This document shows, piece by piece, positions 37,309 to 45,639 of a DNA stretch of 64,000 nucleotides. The notes under the pieces are model-generated. The model did not search any database, was not told the DNA's origin, and saw only the letters and a program-made list of their open reading frames with translations. Origin of the DNA: Sphingomonas sp. (GTDB taxonomy: Bacteria; Pseudomonadota; Alphaproteobacteria; Sphingomonadales; Sphingomonadaceae); the NCBI RefSeq assembly GCF_024508665.1, contig NZ_JANINP010000008.1, positions 1 through 64,000 of the forward strand. Direction: 5' to 3'. A program made the position numbers and the translations under genes. Positions within the stretch are counted from its first letter, which is position 1; the number at the start of each line of letters is the position of its first letter.

Positions 37309-38103
37309 TTAGCGGGCCTTTATCGTGCACTCGACCGTCAACCGGTCATCGAATTTCGCCTCGACCCGATCGCCGACGCGTACCGGGTGTACCCCAGTTA
37401 CGGCGCCGGTCGAGATCCATTGTCCGGCCTCGAGCGCGATACCGCGCGCGGCCATCAATTCGAACAGGAAACGCGCCGCACCGAAAGGCCCGTCGAGCAT
37501 CGTCGCGGTCGTCGCCGCGCCGGCGCGCTCGCCTTCGATCCACGTTTCGACGGGCCAGGTATCGAAATCGATGTGGCGCCAGTCCCCGACCGCGGCACCG
37601 ACGATCAGGCCGTTATTGTTGCCGAAATCGGAAATGGTGACCGGCGCGCCGTGATCGTTGATGCCGGGGAAGGGCGAACTGGCGATCTCGATCCCGACAT
37701 GGACGGCATCGATCAGCGCCCGCGCCTCCTCGATCGTATAATGGCGTTTTGCCGGGCCCGGCGCGGTGCCGATGCGCAGCAGGAATTCGGCCTCGGCAGC
37801 GGCGAAACCGTGGGCGAAGACTGGCATTTCGATTGGCGAACCGTCCGCGATGACGAGCTGATCGGTAAAGATCGGGCCCGCCAGCCGGTCGACCGCGCCG
37901 ATCGGCGGATTGATCCGCCCGACTTTCCATCCGGCCACCTTGCCTTGGGTCAGCGCCAGGGCGGCGTCCTGGACGGCATAGGCGTCGTCGAGCTCGGCCG
38001 GCATGTCGCCGGGATAGTCAGGCAGCGCATGGCCCTCGCGGCGCGCGCCGACGAACGAGCGCGCGATCCGCGTGATATTGTCGACGTTATCGTCTGGCTG
38101 CAC
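37309..38103 (-). CDS. 2-keto-4-pentenoate hydratase/fumarylacetoacetase-like protein
   Basis: 264 residues from a GTG at 38103, with AGGAGG 9 nt upstream. An ATG reading to 38175 lacks a ribosome-binding site and would overlap the operator at 38155. FAA-hydrolase/MhpD fold: GWKVGRINPPIGAVDRLAGP near residue 60, AEAEFLLRIG with metal-binding acidic residues near 115, VGIEIASSPF and EAGQWISTGAVTGVHPVRVG. The exact substrate is unknown, likely a 2-keto acid of uronate breakdown. It lies between uxuB and exuT. Confidence 0.78.
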   Translation of the reverse strand: MQPDDNVDNITRIARSFVGARREGHALPDYPGDMPAELDDAYAVQDAALALTQGKVAGWKVGRINPPIGAVDRLAGPIFTDQLVIADGSPIEMPVFAHGFAAAEAEFLLRIGTAPGPAKRHYTIEEARALIDAVHVGIEIASSPFPGINDHGAPVTISDFGNNNGLIVGAAVGDWRHIDFDTWPVETWIEGERAGAATTATMLDGPFGAARFLFELMAARGIALEAGQWISTGAVTGVHPVRVGDRVEAKFDDRLTVECTIKAR

Positions 38104-38154
38104 CGCCGAACCCCTCCTCGCCCCGATGGCTTTCTTCCTTGTCGACTGCGTATG

Positions 38155-38168
38155 GGAAACCGGTGTCA
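38155..38168 (-). promoter_or_regulatory. Operator A of the uronate regulon
   Basis: The plus strand reads GGAAACCGGTGTCA, matching the complement of TGACACCGGTTACC with changes at the outer positions. It lies 51 nt upstream of the hydratase GTG, inside the uxuB-hydratase gap, so it may give the last two genes an internal promoter. Confidence 0.65.
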
Positions 38169-38189
38169 ATGACAAGCCCGGCGAACGCG

Positions 38190-39623
38190 TCAGGCGAGGA
38201 TTGCGCGCGGCAATTCGCCACGAAAGGCGGCTTCCGCGGCCGTTTTGAGCTGCGCGACAAGTTCCGCGTCGCTTCCGATCGCGGGGGGGAACCCCAGCTT
38301 CTCGGCGACCAGCCCTGCGACGACGCGGGCAGGCGTTTCGGCCATAGCCAGTTCAGCAAGACGGTCGCCGGCCGGATCGATTATGCGAATGCCCGCGCGC
38401 GCCCGCTGCATGACGAAAGCGACCCAGCCCCCCAGCGCCGCGACGACATGATCCGGCATACGCCCCGCCGCCCGATTGGCGAGCAATGTGTCGCCGAGCC
38501 GGTAGGGGAGCTTCTGCGACCCGTCCTGCGCGATCTGATCGAGGCGGTGGACGATCGCCGGATTGGCGAAGCGCCGGAGCACCGCATCGGCATAGGTCTG
38601 GAGGTCCAGCCCCGGCACCGGGGGCAGCGCCGGAATGATATCCTCGCGGATCATCGTATCGACGAAGCGCGCCAGCTGCGGGTCGCCAATCGCCTCTGCG
38701 ACGCTGATATGGCCGCGCAGCAGTCCGGCATAAGCGAGTGTCGAATGCGCGCCGTTCAGGATGCGAAGCTTGGCGCGCTCATAGCCGCCGACATCCTTGG
38801 TCAGCGTCGCACCGACCGCGGCGAGATCGGGCAGGCCGCCAATGTCCTCGATCACCCATTGCGCGAATGCCTCGCGCTGGACGGCGGCGCGATCCTCGAC
38901 CCCCAACGCCGCCGCGACATCGGCATAGAGCGCGTCGTCGGATGCCGGTGTGATCGAATCGACCATGGTCGACGGCACGCGCACTTCGCCCGCCACCCAA
39001 TCGCCCAGGGCCGGGTCGAGCCGCGTGGCGAACGCCGCCAATGCGGCATGGAGCTTGGCGCCGTTCGAAGCGAGATTGTCGCACGGCATCGGCACGAATG
39101 GGGCAGTGCCATTTGCATGGCACGCCGCCAACCCGGCGGCGATCCAACCGATCACGCTCCTCGGCACCGCGGGCCGCGCCAGATCGTGGACGATGTCGGG
39201 ATGGTCAAAATCCAGCGTTCCATCGGCCGCCAGGCAATAGCCTTTTTCGGTCACCGTGGTGGTGACCAGCCGAGTATCGGGCGCGGCGAGCAATGCCAGC
39301 GTCCGCGACGCATCCTCCGGTCCGAGAAACTCGGTATGCGCGCCGATCACGCGCATGCTCGATTCGAGGTCGCGAATGGCGAGCGTATACAGCCCGTCCT
39401 GTTCGGCCAGCGCCTCGATCGTGCCGCGGCTGCGCAGCGACACCGCGGCGATACCCCAGCGCGGATCCTGGTCGAGCAGGCGGTCGATATAAGCGGCCTG
39501 GTGCGCGCGATGGAACGCGCCGGGGCCGAAATGGACGATTCCGGTCGCCACCGGTCCTCGCGTACGCGGCGCGGATATCGCCGCCGGCAGCCCGGCCAGG
39601 GTAGCGCGCGACAGCCGGGTCAC
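38190..39623 (-). CDS. uxuB: UxuB-type mannitol dehydrogenase family reductase
   Basis: 477 residues from a GTG at 39623 that overlaps the uxaA stop (GTGA). NAD-binding start GIVHFGPGAFHRAHQAAYID, TVTEKGYCL, VPMPCDNLASNGAKLH and KLRILNGAHSTLAYAGLL are hallmarks of fructuronate/mannitol dehydrogenases. UxuB reduces fructuronate to mannonate; here the next enzyme is altronate dehydratase, so it may instead, or also, reduce tagaturonate. Second gene of the operon. Confidence 0.86.
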   Translation of the reverse strand: MTRLSRATLAGLPAAISAPRTRGPVATGIVHFGPGAFHRAHQAAYIDRLLDQDPRWGIAAVSLRSRGTIEALAEQDGLYTLAIRDLESSMRVIGAHTEFLGPEDASRTLALLAAPDTRLVTTTVTEKGYCLAADGTLDFDHPDIVHDLARPAVPRSVIGWIAAGLAACHANGTAPFVPMPCDNLASNGAKLHAALAAFATRLDPALGDWVAGEVRVPSTMVDSITPASDDALYADVAAALGVEDRAAVQREAFAQWVIEDIGGLPDLAAVGATLTKDVGGYERAKLRILNGAHSTLAYAGLLRGHISVAEAIGDPQLARFVDTMIREDIIPALPPVPGLDLQTYADAVLRRFANPAIVHRLDQIAQDGSQKLPYRLGDTLLANRAAGRMPDHVVAALGGWVAFVMQRARAGIRIIDPAGDRLAELAMAETPARVVAGLVAEKLGFPPAIGSDAELVAQLKTAAEAAFRGELPRAILA

Positions 39624-41098
39624 AGGGTCACCCCACGCTTCCAGATCGCGATTTCGCGCTCGCCATTGCGTTCGGCCGCGGTCGGCTCGCCCGAGGCGAT
39701 CGCGCACAATCGTCCGATCAGTGCCGCCTCCATCGTCTCGAATCCTTGATCGAGCACCATTCCCGCGTCGAAATCGATCCAGCCCGGCTTGCGCGCGGCG
39801 AGGTCGCTGTTCGACGCTATCTTGATCGTCGGCACGGGGAAACCGAGCGGCGTCCCGCGGCCGGTGGTGAACAGGATGGCAGTCGCGCCCGCCGCCGCCA
39901 GGGCGGTCGACGACACCGCGTCATTGCCGGGCGCTTCGAGCAAGGTGAGGCCGTGCTTGGCGACGCGCTCGCCATAATGGATGACGTCTGCGATCGGCGC
40001 GCGGCCCGCTTTCTGCACCGCGCCGAGCGACTTCTCCTCGAGCGTGGTGATGCCGCCGGCGATGTTTCCGGGCGAAGGGTTTTCCGACACCGGCTCGCCA
40101 TGATCTATGAAATATTGCTTGAAGTCATTCACTACGCCGACGACGCGGCCAAACACGTCCTGGTCGGCGGCGCGGTTCATCAGCATCTGCTCGGCACCGA
40201 ATATCTCGGGGATTTCGGTCACCAGGACGCGCCCGCCCGATGCCGCGACGCGATCGCTCATCCTGCCGACCAGCGGGTTGGCGGTCAGGCCCGACAGACC
40301 GTCCGATCCGCCGCATTTGACCCCGAGCACGAGGTCGGCAAGCGTCGCTTCCGACCGTTCGCACTGCCCTTCCGCCGCAAGTTGCTCGACCAGCGCCACG
40401 CCTTCGGCCACCTCGTCTCCGGCCAGTTGCGTCGCCAGCGTGCGGATCGCCGGGCGCCGCCATTCTGGGATGGTCTCGACCAGCTTTGTGATCTGATTGT
40501 TCTCGCAACCCAGGCCGAGGATCAGCACGCCGCCGGCATTGGGATGGCAAGCGAGCGAGGCCAGGATCGCGCGCGTCCCGTCGAGATCCTCGCCGAGCTG
40601 CGAGCAGCCGAAGGGGTGGATGAAGGCGTGGACGCCATCGACTTTTCCGGCCAGCGCCGCCCCCGCCCGCGCGGCGATCCGCTCGGCTGTTCGCGCGACG
40701 CAGCCGACCGTCGGCAGCACCCATATCTCGTTGCGCGTGCCGACCCGTCCGTCGCCGCGGCGATAGCCCTGGAATTTGGCGTCGCCCGGCACGAGGTTCG
40801 CGCGCGGCGCCGGTGCATAGGCATAGGCCTGTTGTCCGGCGAGTGCCGTCGCGACATTGTGCGAATGGACATGTTCGCCCGCCGCGATCGCCGCCGTCGC
40901 GCGGCCGATCGGAAATCCATATTTGATCACCGCGTCGCCCGGCGCGATCGCCGCCAGCGCGATCTTGTGCCCGCGCGGAATCGCCGTCGCGGCCGTCAGC
41001 AGCACACCATCGGCGGCGACCCCCTCGCCCCCTGCCGCATCGCCCAGCAAGGTGGCGACATTGTCGCTCGGATCAATCCGAACCGCTTTCGCCGACAT
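39620..41098 (-). CDS. uxaA: Altronate dehydratase
   Basis: 492 residues. The N-terminal SAF domain (about 1-95) ends with GEHVHSHNVATALAG. The main UxaA/GarD domain follows with GYRRGDGRVGTRNEIWVLPT, CGGSDGLSGLTANPLVGR and GCENNQ near 205. It dehydrates D-altronate to 2-keto-3-deoxygluconate. First gene of the minus-strand uronate operon, with operator B 17 nt upstream of the ATG. Confidence 0.94.
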   Translation of the reverse strand: MSAKAVRIDPSDNVATLLGDAAGGEGVAADGVLLTAATAIPRGHKIALAAIAPGDAVIKYGFPIGRATAAIAAGEHVHSHNVATALAGQQAYAYAPAPRANLVPGDAKFQGYRRGDGRVGTRNEIWVLPTVGCVARTAERIAARAGAALAGKVDGVHAFIHPFGCSQLGEDLDGTRAILASLACHPNAGGVLILGLGCENNQITKLVETIPEWRRPAIRTLATQLAGDEVAEGVALVEQLAAEGQCERSEATLADLVLGVKCGGSDGLSGLTANPLVGRMSDRVAASGGRVLVTEIPEIFGAEQMLMNRAADQDVFGRVVGVVNDFKQYFIDHGEPVSENPSPGNIAGGITTLEEKSLGAVQKAGRAPIADVIHYGERVAKHGLTLLEAPGNDAVSSTALAAAGATAILFTTGRGTPLGFPVPTIKIASNSDLAARKPGWIDFDAGMVLDQGFETMEAALIGRLCAIASGEPTAAERNGEREIAIWKRGVTL

Positions 41099-41115
41099 TC
41101 CCCTCGCTTCCTCAA

Positions 41116-41128
41116 GTAACCGGTGTCA
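41116..41128 (-). promoter_or_regulatory. Operator B of the uronate regulon
   Basis: GTAACCGGTGTCA on the plus strand, i.e. TGACACCGGTTAC in the direction of uxaA. It ends 17 nt from the uxaA ATG and 56 nt from the divergent lacI-type ATG, so it can control both. Confidence 0.78.
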
Positions 41129-41184
41129 GCTTTGCCCGGACCGGCTGTCCGATGCAAGGCTAGCCCAGTAGCTCGTGCCTCGCT

Positions 41185-42231
41185 ATGCCTGCGACAATGG
41201 AAAAGACCGGCCAGCCGACGATCAACGATGTCGCGCGCATCGCGGGCGTTTCGAAGAAGACCGTCAGCCGCGTCATCAACCGGTCCCCGCTGCTCAACGA
41301 CGATACGCGCAAGAAGGTCGAGGAGGTCATCGGCCAGCTCGGCTACGTGCCCAACCCGCAAGCGCGCGCGCTGGCGTTGCGGCGCAATTTTCTGGTCGGG
41401 CTGGTCCACGACAATCCCAATGCGCAAACGGTGATGAACGTCCAGCAGGGCATGCTGGAAGCGATCCACGACAGCGAGTTCGAGATGGTCGTGCGCCCGG
41501 TCGACCGCGGGTCGCCGACGATGCTCGAGGATCTGCGCCTGTTCCTCGAACGGCAGCGATTGTTCGGCGTATTGCTGATGCCGCCGATCAGCGAGAATGA
41601 CGCGGTCGCCAAATTGTGCAACAAACTCGGCTGCCGCTACGTCCGCATGGGTTCGGCCGAACTCGACACGCCCGAACATATGGTCGCCTCCAACGATCGC
41701 GAGGCCGTGCGCGAGGCGACACAATATCTGATCGCGCAAGGGCATCGCCGCATCGGGCTGATCGCCGGCCCGCATGGCTTCCGCTCGGCGCACGAACGCC
41801 GGCTGGGATTCGAGGAAGCGATGCGCGATGCCGGTATCTCGCTTCCGCGCAGCATGATCGCCGAGGGTAATTATACGTTCGAATCGGGACTGATCGCCGC
41901 CGAACGCCTGCTCGACGTCGTCCCTCGCCCGACGGCGATCTTCTCGAGCAATGACGAAATGGCGGCGGGCGTGATCCACGCCGCGTGCCAACGCGGATTG
42001 GTCGTGCCGCGCGACCTGTCGGTGATCGGGTTCGACGACACGCCGATCGCCGCGCATATGTGGCCGCCGCTGACAACCGTGCGCTGGCCGATCGCTTCTA
42101 TGGCGCGCTCCGCCGCGCTGAAGCTGATCACCGGGATGGCCGATAATGACGACGATGCGGCAGTGCAGGAACCGTCGATGTTCCTGTCGACGCTGATCCG
42201 TCGCAACTCGGTAGCGCCGCCGATCGATTGA
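41185..42231 (+). CDS. LacI-family transcriptional regulator (candidate uronate-regulon repressor)
   Basis: 348 residues. The helix-turn-helix and hinge are near residues 11-65: TINDVARIAGVSKKTVSRVI, LNDDTRKKVEEVIGQLGYVP and NPQARALALRR. The periplasmic-binding-protein-like effector domain follows (FLVGLVHDNPNAQTV, IGLIAGPHGFRSAHERRLGF, IFSSNDEMAAGVI, LSVIGFDDTPIA). LacI-type repressors bind palindromes with a central CG; the TGACACCGGTTACCA sites fit and lie next to its own promoter. The effector is probably a uronate-pathway metabolite. This link is inference. Confidence 0.92.
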   Translation: MPATMEKTGQPTINDVARIAGVSKKTVSRVINRSPLLNDDTRKKVEEVIGQLGYVPNPQARALALRRNFLVGLVHDNPNAQTVMNVQQGMLEAIHDSEFEMVVRPVDRGSPTMLEDLRLFLERQRLFGVLLMPPISENDAVAKLCNKLGCRYVRMGSAELDTPEHMVASNDREAVREATQYLIAQGHRRIGLIAGPHGFRSAHERRLGFEEAMRDAGISLPRSMIAEGNYTFESGLIAAERLLDVVPRPTAIFSSNDEMAAGVIHAACQRGLVVPRDLSVIGFDDTPIAAHMWPPLTTVRWPIASMARSAALKLITGMADNDDDAAVQEPSMFLSTLIRRNSVAPPID

Positions 42232-42259
42232 ATGCGTAGGGAGCGGTTGAACTGTTAGG

Positions 42260-42274
42260 TGACACCGGTTACCA
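42260..42274 (+). promoter_or_regulatory. Operator C of the uronate regulon
   Basis: TGACACCGGTTACCA, the full motif, lies 39 nt before the uxaC ATG. Confidence 0.8.
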
Positions 42275-42313
42275 GAACCCTGCTCAAAGAAGCGGGGAGG
42301 ATGGAGAAGGCTG

Positions 42314-43783
42314 ATGGCTCGCACGCTGGAATTGCACCCCGACCGCCTGTTTCCCGCCGATCCGGGAACGCGGTCTATCGCTCGCGATCTCTATGCCGCC
42401 GTCGCCGATTCGCCGATCGTCAGCCCACACGGCCATACCGACCCGGCCTGGTTTGCGACCAACGACAAGTGGAGCGACGCGACCACCCTGTTGCTGTCCC
42501 CCGATCATTATCTCTACCGCATGCTCTACAGCCAGGGCGTGGATCTCGACGCGCTGGCGATCCCGTCGCGCGCCGGCGTTCCCGCGACCGATCCGCGCGC
42601 GGCCTGGCGGCTGTTCGCGTCGCACTACCAACTGTTCCGCGGCACGCCGTCGCGGCTGTGGCTCGACCATGTCTTTTCGGTGGTGTTCGGGATCGAGCAG
42701 GAACTCGATGCCTCGACCGCCGACGCGTATTTCGACGCGATCGGGGACAAGCTCGCGAGCGAGGCGTTCCGGCCGCGCGCGCTGTTCGACCGCTTCCGGA
42801 TCGATTTCCTGGCGACGACCGAGGGCGCGCAGGACGATCTGACGCACCATCACGCCATCCGCCGCTCGGGCTGGGGCGGGCGCGTCGTCACCACCTATCG
42901 TCCCGACGGCGTGATCGACGTCGAGCATGAAGCGTTCAAGCCGGCGATGGCGCGCTTCGCCGAATTGACCGGCGAGGACGTCTATGACTGGAAAGGCTAT
43001 CTCGCCGCGCATCGCAAGCGCCGCGTCGATTTCCGCGAGGCCGGCGCTACCGCGACCGACCACGGCCATCCGACCGCCGCCACCGCGAACCTGTCCGCAA
43101 GCGAGGCCGAGCGCCTGTTCCGCACCATTGTCACCGGGACCTGGACCCCGGCCGATGCCGAACTGTTCCGCGCCCAGATGCTGACCGAGATGGCGGCGAT
43201 GTCGGTCGAGGACGGGATGGTGATGCAGATCCACCCCGGCTCCTGCCGCAACCACAATGCCGGGCTGTTCGCGAGCCACGGCCGCGACAAGGGCGCCGAC
43301 ATCCCGACGCGGACCGATTACGTCCATGCGCTGAAACCGTTGCTCGACCGCTTCGGCAACGAGCGCGATCTGTCGATCATTCTCTTCACGCTCGACGAAT
43401 CGACCTATGCCCGCGAGCTGGCGCCGCTCGCCGGCCATTATCCCTGCCTCAAGCTCGGCCCCAGCTGGTGGTTCCATGACAGCCCCGAAGGCATGCGGCG
43501 GTTCCGCGAGATGACCACCGAGACCGCCAGCTTCTACAACACCGTCGGGTTCAACGACGATACCCGCGCCTTCCTGTCGATCCCGGCGCGCCACGACGTC
43601 GCGCGCCGCATCGATTGCGCCTTCCTCGCGCGGTTGGTCGCCGAGCACCGCCTCCACGACTGGGAAGCCGCCGAGCTGATCCAGGACCTGACCACCGGCC
43701 TGGTGCGCCGGGCCTACAAGATCGACGACCACCCGCCGGCGGACGCCGGCAATCCTGAAACGCTCGCCGCGCGCGCGGCGTGA
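42314..43783 (+). CDS. uxaC: Uronate isomerase
   Basis: 489 residues with an amidohydrolase-like TIM barrel. N-terminal SPHGHTDPAWFATNDKW supplies the metal-binding H-x-H. HHAIRRSGWGGRVVTTYRPD, MVMQIHPGSCRNHN and ARELAPLAGHYPCLKLGPSW are family segments. It isomerises D-galacturonate to tagaturonate and D-glucuronate to fructuronate. First gene of the plus-strand operon. Confidence 0.95.
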   Translation: MARTLELHPDRLFPADPGTRSIARDLYAAVADSPIVSPHGHTDPAWFATNDKWSDATTLLLSPDHYLYRMLYSQGVDLDALAIPSRAGVPATDPRAAWRLFASHYQLFRGTPSRLWLDHVFSVVFGIEQELDASTADAYFDAIGDKLASEAFRPRALFDRFRIDFLATTEGAQDDLTHHHAIRRSGWGGRVVTTYRPDGVIDVEHEAFKPAMARFAELTGEDVYDWKGYLAAHRKRRVDFREAGATATDHGHPTAATANLSASEAERLFRTIVTGTWTPADAELFRAQMLTEMAAMSVEDGMVMQIHPGSCRNHNAGLFASHGRDKGADIPTRTDYVHALKPLLDRFGNERDLSIILFTLDESTYARELAPLAGHYPCLKLGPSWWFHDSPEGMRRFREMTTETASFYNTVGFNDDTRAFLSIPARHDVARRIDCAFLARLVAEHRLHDWEAAELIQDLTTGLVRRAYKIDDHPPADAGNPETLAARAA

Positions 43784-43803
43784 TCCCCCAAACGGAGACC
43801 CCG

Positions 43804-44646
43804 ATGTTCGACCGTACCTATTACGCCACCCATCCCGACATGATGGAGTGCGTCTCCAATGAGGAACTGCGCGACCGCTATCTGATCCAGGGCCTGTTCC
43901 GCGAGGGCGAGTGCGTGCTCAACTACACGCATGCCGACCGCTTCGTGATCGGCGGCGTCGCGGTCGGCGGGGCTCCGGTCAAGCTGCCGGCGCAGACCGA
44001 GCCGCCTTCGGCGGCCGGCCATCCGTTTCTCGAGCGCCGCGAACTCGCGATCGTCAATGTCGGCAAGGTGGACGGCAAGGTCACCGTCGACGGCGAGGAA
44101 TTCACGCTCGGCAACAAGGACTGCTTGTACGTCACGATGGGCGCTAAAGACGTCGAGTTCTCCGGCCAGGGCGCGCGCTTCTACCTCGCCTCGTGCCCCG
44201 CGCATAAGGCGTTTCAGACTCGCAAGCTCGGCATTGCCGATGCCAATGCGCTCGAGCGCGGCAGCCTGGCGGAATCGAACGAGCGCACGATCTTCCAGCT
44301 CGTCATTCCGGGCGTGTGCGACTCGGCGCAACTGGTGATGGGCCTGACCGTGCTCAAGCCCGGCAGCGTGTGGAACACGATGCCGCCGCACATCCATGAG
44401 CGCCGCAGCGAGATCTATTTCTATTTCGAGCTCGACAATCTCGACACCGACCGCGTGATGCATTTCATGGGCGAAGGCGAGGCGACGCGCCACATCGTGA
44501 TGCAGAATGAGGAAGCGGTGATCAGCCCGCCCTGGTCGATCCATATGGGTGCTGGCACCAAGGCCTATGCCTTCATCTGGGCGATGGCCGGCGAGAACCA
44601 GGATTATACCGACATGAACGTGCTGGATATCTGCCAGCTGGCGTGA
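43804..44646 (+). CDS. kduI: 5-dehydro-4-deoxy-D-glucuronate isomerase
   Basis: 280 residues from the ATG at 43804 with GGAG six nt upstream. A GTG at 43780 overlapping the uxaC stop adds eight residues and is less likely. Cupin-fold KduI: YYATHPDMMECVSNEELRDR at the N-terminus and TMPPHIHERRSEIYFYFEL, which carries the zinc ligands. It converts the 4-deoxy-5-ketouronate from pectate-lyase products to 3-deoxy-D-glycero-2,5-hexodiulosonate. Confidence 0.95.
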   Translation: MFDRTYYATHPDMMECVSNEELRDRYLIQGLFREGECVLNYTHADRFVIGGVAVGGAPVKLPAQTEPPSAAGHPFLERRELAIVNVGKVDGKVTVDGEEFTLGNKDCLYVTMGAKDVEFSGQGARFYLASCPAHKAFQTRKLGIADANALERGSLAESNERTIFQLVIPGVCDSAQLVMGLTVLKPGSVWNTMPPHIHERRSEIYFYFELDNLDTDRVMHFMGEGEATRHIVMQNEEAVISPPWSIHMGAGTKAYAFIWAMAGENQDYTDMNVLDICQLA

Positions 44647-44647
44647 C

Positions 44648-44746
44648 TCCCCTCCCGCTTGCGGGAGGGGTCGGGGGAGGGCGTGTTCCCACTTCCCGCA
44701 CTTCTCGACAGGCCCTCCCCTAACCCCTCCCGCAAGCGGGAGGGGA
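44648..44746. repeat. Palindromic intergenic element (CCCCTCCC / GGGGGTGGG class)
   Basis: TCCCCTCCCGCTTGCGGGAG at the left and CTCCCGCAAGCGGGAGGGGA at the right are inverted. It fills the kduI-kduD gap and ends immediately before the kduD ribosome-binding site GGAG. Confidence 0.87.
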
Positions 44747-44759
44747 ATTTGGAGTAAAA

Positions 44760-45512
44760 ATGAACCCCTTCGACCTTTCCGGCAAAGTCGCCATCGTCAC
44801 CGGCGCCAATACCGGCATCGGCCAGGCGATCGCGCTGGCACTCGCCGAAGCCGGCGCCGATATCGCCGCGGTCGGCCGTACGCCTGCTCAGGAGACGGTC
44901 GAGAAAGCGCGCGCGCTCGGCCGCCGCGCCGAGATGGTCTCGGCCGATCTCTCGACCATCGAGCCTGTGCAGAGAATTGTGGACGAAACGGTGGACAAGC
45001 TCGGCGGGCTGGACATCCTGGTCAACAATGCCGGCATCATTCGCCGCGCCGATGCGGTCGACTTCACCGAGCAGGATTGGGACGCGGTGGTCGACACCAA
45101 CCTCAAATCGGTGTTCTTCCTGTGCCAGGCAGCGGGACGGCACATGATCGCAAATGGCGGCGGCAAGATCATCAACATCGCCTCGATGCTGACCTTTCAG
45201 GGCGGCATCCGCGTGCCGAGCTATACCGCCTCGAAAAGCGGGATCGGAGGGCTGACCAAGTTGCTGGCCAACGAATGGGCGTCGAAGGGCGTCAACGTCA
45301 ACGCGATCGCGCCGGGCTATATCGCCACCAACAATACCGCGGCGCTGCAGGCCGACGAGGTGCGCAACAAGGCGATCCTCGACCGCATTCCGGCGGGGCG
45401 CTGGGGCGACGCGAGCGACCTGGGTGGCGCGGCCGTATTCCTGGCGAGCCGCGCCGCGGATTATGTTCAGGGGCATATCCTGGCGGTGGACGGCGGGTGG
45501 CTGGCGCGGTGA
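44760..45512 (+). CDS. kduD: 2-dehydro-3-deoxy-D-gluconate 5-dehydrogenase
   Basis: 250 residues. Short-chain dehydrogenase: NAD site VTGANTGIGQAIALAL near residue 14, NNAGIIRRADAVDF, catalytic S-Y-K in SMLTFQGGIRVPSYTASKSG and the C-terminal DGGWLAR. I-I-R-R after NNAG is typical of KduD. It reduces diketo-deoxygluconate to 2-keto-3-deoxygluconate. Its ribosome-binding site directly abuts the palindromic element. Confidence 0.95.
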   Translation: MNPFDLSGKVAIVTGANTGIGQAIALALAEAGADIAAVGRTPAQETVEKARALGRRAEMVSADLSTIEPVQRIVDETVDKLGGLDILVNNAGIIRRADAVDFTEQDWDAVVDTNLKSVFFLCQAAGRHMIANGGGKIINIASMLTFQGGIRVPSYTASKSGIGGLTKLLANEWASKGVNVNAIAPGYIATNNTAALQADEVRNKAILDRIPAGRWGDASDLGGAAVFLASRAADYVQGHILAVDGGWLAR

Positions 45513-45528
45513 TGCAATTATCTCCCTT

Positions 45529-45622
45529 CCGTCATGCCGGACTTGTTCCGACATCCAACCTGCCACATGCGATGGTTTTCGTTGAGGAGGGTTGGACCTC
45601 GGAACAAGTCCGGGGTCACGGT
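45529..45622. repeat. Palindromic intergenic element (GTCATGCCGGACTTGTTCC class)
   Basis: CCGTCATGCCGGACTTGTTC at the left and GAACAAGTCCGGGGTCACGG at the right form inverted ends, with inner ATCCAACC/GGTTGGAC arms. It is the same class as 48282-48374 and separates kduD from kdgK. Confidence 0.88.
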
Positions 45623-45639
45623 TCGGATTGGGGGCAGTG

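Noticed and set aside
35843..39749. Plus-strand open frames antisense to exuT, hydratase and uxuB
   Set aside because: They are rich in Arg, Gly and Asp in shadow pattern and have no family resemblance.
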